Positions 30,717-35,288 of a stretch of 35,288 nucleotides of DNA are shown here, in pieces. Made by a program: the position numbers and the translations under genes. Position 1 is the stretch's first letter, and the number at the start of each line of letters is the position of its first letter. Below the pieces are notes generated by a model that had not been told where the DNA came from, did not search any database, and saw only the letters and a list, made by a program, of their open reading frames with translations. Source of the DNA: JBCCFW01 sp039029535 (lineage in GTDB: Bacteria; Acidobacteriota; JBCCFW01); NCBI GenBank assembly GCA_039029535.1, contig JBCCFW010000068.1:1-35288 (forward strand), written 5' to 3'.

Positions 30717-33461
30717 ATGAGCCAGGATCCCTCGCAGTCCTTCCGCGCCGCCATCGACCTGCTGCACTCCGGCAAGGTGGCGGCAGCGCGGAAGAGCTTG
30801 CTCAGGTTCACCCGTGGGCATCCGGATGACCCCTGGGCTCAGCAGGAGCTGGCGAGATCGTTCGTGAGGGGTGGCCGAGCGGAGGAGGGGCGAGCGCACT
30901 TCGTCGACCGGCTCGAGCACGCTCCGTCTGCGGCCGTTCATCACGGGCTGGGGTATCTCGCCCGATTACTTCGTCAGCCCGCCGAGGCGACCGCGTCCTT
31001 CGAGTCGGCTCTCGCCCTGGACGAGTCGATGCATGCCTCGGCCCTCGAGCTCGCATCGTTGCGTCTCCTGGCTGGTGACGCCCATGCACGACGTGCGCTG
31101 GAGCAACGCTTGGCCGCGTGTCGCATCGACGGCGACCGATGGGGCGAAGCAGCGGCGCTCAACTACCTGGCTCGGGCAGAGTTGATGGAGGGGCGGCTGC
31201 GCGAGGCTCTCGCCAAGTACGAGGCTGCCCGGCAGCTCAAGTCGGCCCTGGGGGAGCGCTTCGGTGAGGCGGCGGCGCTTTGCAACGCCGGTCTGCTCCA
31301 GCTCGACCTGGGCGAGATGCGCGCGGCCCTGATCAGCTTTCGATCGGCTCTCAAGCTGGCGAAGGCCGGACGCGATGACCTCTTGCATCATGCGGCGCTG
31401 GCCAACCTCGGGGTCATCAACGAGCAGCTCGGTAATCTGAACTTGGCGTGCAAGCACTGGTCGAGAGCGCTTCGCAAGGCGGAGCAGCTGGGCAACACGG
31501 CCGAGGTTCAGCGTGCGCTGCTCGTGCTGGCGAACTTGCATCACCGCGCTGGACGTTCTCACGTCGCCCAGAAGCATGCCGCACGAGTCGAGGCTCGGAC
31601 GGGTGCTTCCCTCCCCACTGGTCAGTCAGCGCTCCTCCAGGGGCAGGTGGCCGTCCGCAGCGGCGACCACGAGGCGGCTCGTCGTCACCTCAGGAAGGCC
31701 GTGCGCGTGGCCACTCGGCTCGCCAATTCGGGCCTGCTCGCCGATGCCGAGAATCACCTGGCGGGTACCGAGTTGGCTGCAGGCCGACTCGATCGAGCGC
31801 TCCAGCATGCGTGGGCTGGGTTGGCGGCGAGCGAGCGCCTGGCCGAGAGTGGTCTACGAGCGGTGGGCTTCGAGCGCGATGCGCGTCTTCATCTCGCAGC
31901 GATTCACGAGGAGCGGGGCGAGCTGCGAGAGGCTTGGGAGCAGCATCGCGTCGTCCTGGAGCTCAGCGAGCGGGGGCTCAAGGACCTGCGACGCCAGGAC
32001 CTCCAGTTCTCATGGCTCGCCGAGACGCGGCAGTCGACCGAGCGAGTCATCGACCTGGCCCTGAGCGCGGCGGGAGCTTGCTCGGTCGATGAGCCGGTGG
32101 AGCGCTCGTTTCTCGATGCGGAGCGTGCTCGAGGAGTCGTGCTTCGTGAGCTCCTGCAGAGGGGCGGATGGGCCGAGGCGTCGCAGCTGACGGGGCCGCT
32201 GGTCGAGGACCGTCATCGTCTTCACATCGAGCTCGCCGCGCTGACGGGGTCGGATGGCGAAACCTCGGCCGAGCGACGTCGCCGTCGGGCGCGTCGACGT
32301 CGGGTGGAGGCCGCGCTGGAAGAGCTCGACCGACGCGCCGAGGAGCAGCTCGAGGCGGCAGCAGCCTCCGCGACATGGAGCTTGTCCGACCTGCGTCGCC
32401 GGCTCTCGCCCGAGACGGCGTTGCTCGCCTACTTCGTGGGGCGAGAGTCCGTTCATGCCTGGTGCGTCACGCGGGACGGTGTCGAGGCACGGCGGCTTCC
32501 CGTCTCGCCGCGACAGTTGCGTCGTGACTTGAGCCGACTCCTGCGGCCACTTCGTGGTGTCCAGGCGGCGGCTGACTTGCGTGTTGCGATGGGAGCGCTC
32601 GAGCTCGAGCTGGCAAGTGTCCTTCATGGCTGCCTCGTCGCACCGTTCTCGGAGCGACTGGAGGGGAGGGGCAAGCTCATCGTCGTGCCCGACGGTCCGC
32701 TTCATCATCTGCCCTTCGAGCTTCTCCCCGTGGAGCTCGGCGGCGATCCCGATCGCCCGACGTGGCAGCAGGCGCGCTATCTGGTCGAACGACATCGGGT
32801 GAGTCACGCCGCGTCGGCGAGCGTCGTCTTGGAGCGGCGACGGCGGTTGCGCACGGCGGGTGGTGAGGGGGTCCTGGCTCTGGGCGGGCCACCGGACCTG
32901 CCCGGGGCGCAACGCGAGCTCGCAGCGATCGCTCGAGATCGCTCGACCCTGCTGGTCACCGGCGACGAGGCCACGCCATCTCGGTATCGCGAGCTGGCGG
33001 GCCGATGCAGGGTCGTTCACCTGGCCTCTCACGCGAGGGTCGACGATGCTCGTCCGTGGAGCTCGGCGCTCGCGCTGTCGTCGTCAGACGGTGGAGAAGG
33101 TCGGCTCAGCGCGCGGGACATCGCGGAGTGTCCTTTGCGGGCCGAGCTCGTCATCGTCAGTGGTTGTCAGACCGGCCATGGTCCCTTGCGGGAAGGAGAG
33201 GGCCTGTTGAGCCTGGCGCGTGCCTTTCATCTTGCGGGGGCTCCCACGTTGGTGGTCAGTGCCTGGAGCGTGCAGGATGAGACCACGACGGAGCTCATGG
33301 TGGACTTCCATCGAGAGCTCCGTCGTGGGCGCTTGCCCGTCGATGCGTTGAGCAATGCCAAGCGGGCGATGATCGAGCGGGGTCGTCGCCATGGTGACCA
33401 TCGTTGTCACCCATTCTCGTGGGCGCCCTTCCTTCTCACCGAGGCGACGTCCGCTCGCTGA
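30717..33461 (+). CDS. TPR-CHAT caspase-like protease
   Basis: A 914-residue protein. Residues 1 to about 480 hold roughly nine or ten TPR-like helix pairs (AAALNYLARAELMEGRLREA, AALANLGVINEQLGNLNLAC and others). An Arg-rich coiled coil follows near 520-550 (ERRRRRARRRR). The C-terminal 300 residues are a CHAT domain: strand-rich start near 575, DGPLHHLPFELLP, then the catalytic dyad H772 (HLASHA) and C817 (VSGCQTG), both intact. It should be an active caspase-like cysteine protease whose TPRs receive a signal or partner. TPR-CHAT proteins are known activators or effectors in bacterial immunity (gasdermin and type III-E CRISPR systems), but no such partner is visible here. The ATG at 30717 is chosen because an in-frame extension to 30462 runs through the cupin gene. 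Confidence 0.87.
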   Translation: MSQDPSQSFRAAIDLLHSGKVAAARKSLLRFTRGHPDDPWAQQELARSFVRGGRAEEGRAHFVDRLEHAPSAAVHHGLGYLARLLRQPAEATASFESALALDESMHASALELASLRLLAGDAHARRALEQRLAACRIDGDRWGEAAALNYLARAELMEGRLREALAKYEAARQLKSALGERFGEAAALCNAGLLQLDLGEMRAALISFRSALKLAKAGRDDLLHHAALANLGVINEQLGNLNLACKHWSRALRKAEQLGNTAEVQRALLVLANLHHRAGRSHVAQKHAARVEARTGASLPTGQSALLQGQVAVRSGDHEAARRHLRKAVRVATRLANSGLLADAENHLAGTELAAGRLDRALQHAWAGLAASERLAESGLRAVGFERDARLHLAAIHEERGELREAWEQHRVVLELSERGLKDLRRQDLQFSWLAETRQSTERVIDLALSAAGACSVDEPVERSFLDAERARGVVLRELLQRGGWAEASQLTGPLVEDRHRLHIELAALTGSDGETSAERRRRRARRRRVEAALEELDRRAEEQLEAAAASATWSLSDLRRRLSPETALLAYFVGRESVHAWCVTRDGVEARRLPVSPRQLRRDLSRLLRPLRGVQAAADLRVAMGALELELASVLHGCLVAPFSERLEGRGKLIVVPDGPLHHLPFELLPVELGGDPDRPTWQQARYLVERHRVSHAASASVVLERRRRLRTAGGEGVLALGGPPDLPGAQRELAAIARDRSTLLVTGDEATPSRYRELAGRCRVVHLASHARVDDARPWSSALALSSSDGGEGRLSARDIAECPLRAELVIVSGCQTGHGPLREGEGLLSLARAFHLAGAPTLVVSAWSVQDETTTELMVDFHRELRRGRLPVDALSNAKRAMIERGRRHGDHRCHPFSWAPFLLTEATSAR

Positions 33462-33471
33462 TCGAGAGAGA

Positions 33472-34008
33472 TCAGAGATCCGATCCCGGGCAGGGATTCG
33501 CGAACTGCGGCTTGTTGTTCACGCACACGATGCAGCCGCCCTCGCCCCGGCCCAGGTCGACGAACACGCCAGCGGCCGAGGAGCAGCAGCTGGGTGGAAT
33601 CCACATGGCGGGCTGGTAGTTGATGGCGGTTGGAGCGTCGTCGAAGTCCAGCCCGACCTCCACGGAGTAGGTGCTGCCACCGGGTTGATCTTCCCAAGCG
33701 ACCTGGAAGCTGTCTCCGACTCGCCGGGTGGTGACCTTCAGCTCACCTGATGACGAGGCGACGACGCCCGCGGCCGTGCAACCGGGAAGGACGTTGCCGT
33801 CGTCATCGCGGGGGCAGGTGTCCTTGAAGGCGATCCGGACCGCGTGTGGGTCGCCGAGGTGGTTCTCGACGGTGATGCGGTACCGGAAGTCCTCGTCGGC
33901 GCAGGTCGTGGCGATTTCCTCGATCTGGACCTCGAAGACCGTCGTGGCCATGGCAGCCGGAGAGAGCAGGAGCAGGAGCAGTGGGGGGATCATCATCGAG
34001 CGCGTCAT
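33472..34008 (-). CDS. cysteine-rich secreted hypothetical protein
   Basis: A 178-residue exported protein with a strong signal peptide (1-21; a Leu-rich core, cut near AMA/TTV). The mature part is beta-rich (FRYRITVENHLG, SGELKVTTRRVG, GGSTYSVEVGLDF) and carries eight cysteines, including adjacent CC and CIVC near the C-terminus, suggesting disulfides in an oxidising compartment. I do not recognise the family. The ATG at 34008 is backed by AGGAGG 8 nt upstream. It converges on the CHAT gene with only 10 nt between stops. Its GC content and codon use look like the rest of the window, unlike the patch just to its right. Confidence 0.7.
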   Translation of the reverse strand: MTRSMMIPPLLLLLLSPAAMATTVFEVQIEEIATTCADEDFRYRITVENHLGDPHAVRIAFKDTCPRDDDGNVLPGCTAAGVVASSSGELKVTTRRVGDSFQVAWEDQPGGSTYSVEVGLDFDDAPTAINYQPAMWIPPSCCSSAAGVFVDLGRGEGGCIVCVNNKPQFANPCPGSDL

Positions 34009-34275
34009 GGTTCAGGCCTCCTGGGAAATGCGTGGCTCACCAATGAGTGAGCCGAGTCGGCGAACTCGAGGATGAAGATGCGGCTTCTGCGGAAACCTGA
34101 CAAGCGCTCTTGGAGGGACTTCCCACTACCGTCGTGCCAGGCAGCCTACTCGACCGCCTGACACGGTGCCCAGAGGGCTACCCTCGCAGAGTCCGAGGCC
34201 ACGACGAGCCCTCATCGTCATGGCAAGCGCTGCTCGGTTCAATGGGAGCCGGGCATGCCTGTCTGAGGCCTCCGT
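34009..34275. other. intergenic region between secreted protein and EF-Tu-like gene
   Basis: About 267 bp with no gene that I can support. It should hold the promoter for the secreted protein on the minus strand. A small GAGGG-CTA-CCCTC hairpin lies at about 34175-34187. Direct copies of CCTGACA occur near 34096 and 34157. The start of the lower-GC patch falls in this region. Confidence 0.4.
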
Positions 34276-34602
34276 TCAGGTAGAACTCAGGACTCTGAGG
34301 ACTTCGCCGTCAGCAATGTGTCGCCCTTCCCAAAGAGTGAATCTGCTTCCAACGCGGAGCCTTGGAATGACCAAGTCTGGGGAGGTAAACACGAGCGGCA
34401 CTTCGGCCTTCTGGCCGGGCTCCAACGGTCCCGTGTCGGCCAAGAGCAACCGGCAGTCGTTGTGCTCACCATCAAGGCAGAACACGCAGCCGAAGAAGTC
34501 CCTTGGGGTCCGCTCTTCTCGTCCGCCCTCGAGAGTCGTGAGAAGCCTGACGCGTGCGATTGCTTGTGCTTTGATGCTAAATACCTTCCCATGATTCTGC
34601 AC
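34276..34602 (-). CDS. stand-alone EF-Tu domain-III-like protein
   Basis: A 108-residue protein. The order of motifs follows the last beta-barrel of elongation factor Tu: a strand (IKAQAIARVRLL), the loop EGGRE with RTP (25-33), a middle turn, LEPGQKAEV and a final GSRFTLWEGRHIADGEV (85-101), matching the RFAIREGGRTVGAGVV end of EF-Tu. There is no GTPase domain, so it cannot act as an elongation factor. It could bind RNA or protein, or be a domesticated fragment. It starts at GTG 34602 with GAGGAG 8 nt upstream, 12 nt after the transposase stop and in the same direction. This stretch is visibly less GC-rich than the surrounding genes, which suggests transfer. Confidence 0.6.
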   Translation of the reverse strand: MQNHGKVFSIKAQAIARVRLLTTLEGGREERTPRDFFGCVFCLDGEHNDCRLLLADTGPLEPGQKAEVPLVFTSPDLVIPRLRVGSRFTLWEGRHIADGEVLRVLSST

Positions 34603-34614
34603 TGTTCTGTCTCC

Positions 34615-35288
34615 TCATGCTGTACGTGGGATGGAGCGGCCGAGTCGTGGGTTGGCGAGAGCACGTCGTCGGTGCCCCTCCGAGCTGAGGAAGTTCCGGA
34701 CCTCGTCCATCAACGCCTCGAGGGTGGGGCAGCGGTGGTTGTGCGTGACCTGAGCATGGAGGTCACGCCAGAGCCGTTCGATCTTGTTCTCGTTGGGGCA
34801 GTACGGCGGAAGGAAGTGAAGCCGGAACCGGTCGCCAAGACTGGCCAGGAGGCTCTCGACCTTGCGGCACGAATGGATGATGAAGTTGTCGAGCACGAGG
34901 TGAATCCGTCGGGCAGCGTGGCAGTGCCGATGGAGTGCTCTGAGCAGGGCTATGAACAAGTCAGCGTTCTTCTTCGGCTACTCGGCGTGGACGAAGTCAT
35001 CGCCATCGACGGACAAGGCTCCAGCGATGTAGCCCTTCTTGTTCTGCCCAGGCGTCACGACCTCCGGTTGTTCCCCCGGCATCATCCAGTCGCGACCGAT
35101 CTTCGGGTTCAGGTGGATGTCGACTTCATCGACGAAGTAGGCGACCTCCTGGGCACCACGGTTCTCGAGGGCAGCTCGAATCTGCTTAAAGCGGCGGTTT
35201 CTCCGACGAGCCGACCAAGGGCAGCGGACGACGGGTCGCGGCATTCCCCACCGGATCCCGAGCTCACGCAACATGCGGTGCACGGTGC
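34615..35288 (-). pseudogene. IS630-family transposase, split by an in-frame TAG and truncated at the window edge
   Basis: The DDE transposase of an IS630-type element, with its 5' part beyond the right edge. The right piece carries the first catalytic Asp in FVDEVDIHLNP, the left piece the second in LVLDNFIIHS and the Glu in PPYCPNENKIERLW. Both pieces are in the same frame, and between VHAE and PKKNADLF a single TAG at 34978-34980 interrupts a block that is normally continuous. Base-substitution decay is the simplest reading. Other genes here end in TAG (for example at 29613-29615), so general recoding is unlikely. I could not identify the terminal inverted repeats. The element sits next to the EF-Tu-like gene. 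Confidence 0.85.

Noticed and set aside
34978..34980. TAG recoding (suppressed amber) as a general feature of the organism
   Set aside because: The glycosyltransferase gene ends naturally at a TAG just before the next start codon, so TAG is an ordinary stop here.

Overview
This is a compact, high-GC chromosomal segment with strong G/C bias at third codon positions. That bias creates many long antisense open frames, which I treat as shadows. Lipobox and Sec signal peptides, a LolA-like periplasmic protein and an MscS channel with a large periplasmic domain point to a diderm bacterium. The mix of a mitochondrial-type citrate synthase, CHAT, KAP, patatin and ankyrin proteins, and secreted hypotheticals would suit a Planctomycetota- or Myxococcota-like lineage. 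That placement is inference: no rRNA or other phylogenetic marker is present.

Layout. 320-5813: a medium-chain reductase faces away from a crotonase that is translationally coupled to a fused HyuA-HyuB (5-oxoprolinase/hydantoinase) enzyme. 5839-12445: a two-gene module of a membrane-embedded patatin-like lipase and, overlapping it by 4 nt, a giant KAP-type NTPase. The NTPase carries a degenerate trypsin-like domain, a probable double Clp-N domain, membrane segments and a Pro/Ala-rich insert. This is the strongest candidate for an undescribed conflict/defence system. 12450-16394 (minus): a tightly packed operon of citrate synthase, S41-family lipoprotein, LolA-like protein and rhodanese. 16744-17346 (minus): a TPR protein with a recognisable sigma70-type promoter. 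17816-19623: kynureninase-like and kynurenine formamidase genes (kynU-kynB type). 19653-23133 (minus): an MscS channel, then a coupled enoyl-CoA hydratase and short-chain dehydrogenase. Together with kynU/kynB these suggest tryptophan breakdown through anthranilate and CoA-thioester chemistry.

23305-24928 (minus): a DUF1232 protein with a histone-H1-like lysine tail, and an unknown helical protein. 24999-28210: a coupled run of beta-carbonic anhydrase, 2OG-Fe(II) oxygenase-like protein, two small unknowns, an ankyrin protein and an HXXEE-type membrane protein. 28362-33461: a glycosyltransferase, a VOC-cupin-cupin fusion and a TPR-CHAT protease packed within 7 nt of each other. 33472-34008 (minus): a cysteine-rich secreted protein. 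34276-35288 (minus): a patch that looks lower in GC, with a stand-alone EF-Tu domain-III-like protein and an IS630-family transposase interrupted by an in-frame TAG and cut by the window edge.

Translational coupling by ATGA or GTGA overlaps is pervasive. I found no tRNA, rRNA, CRISPR array or replication origin.
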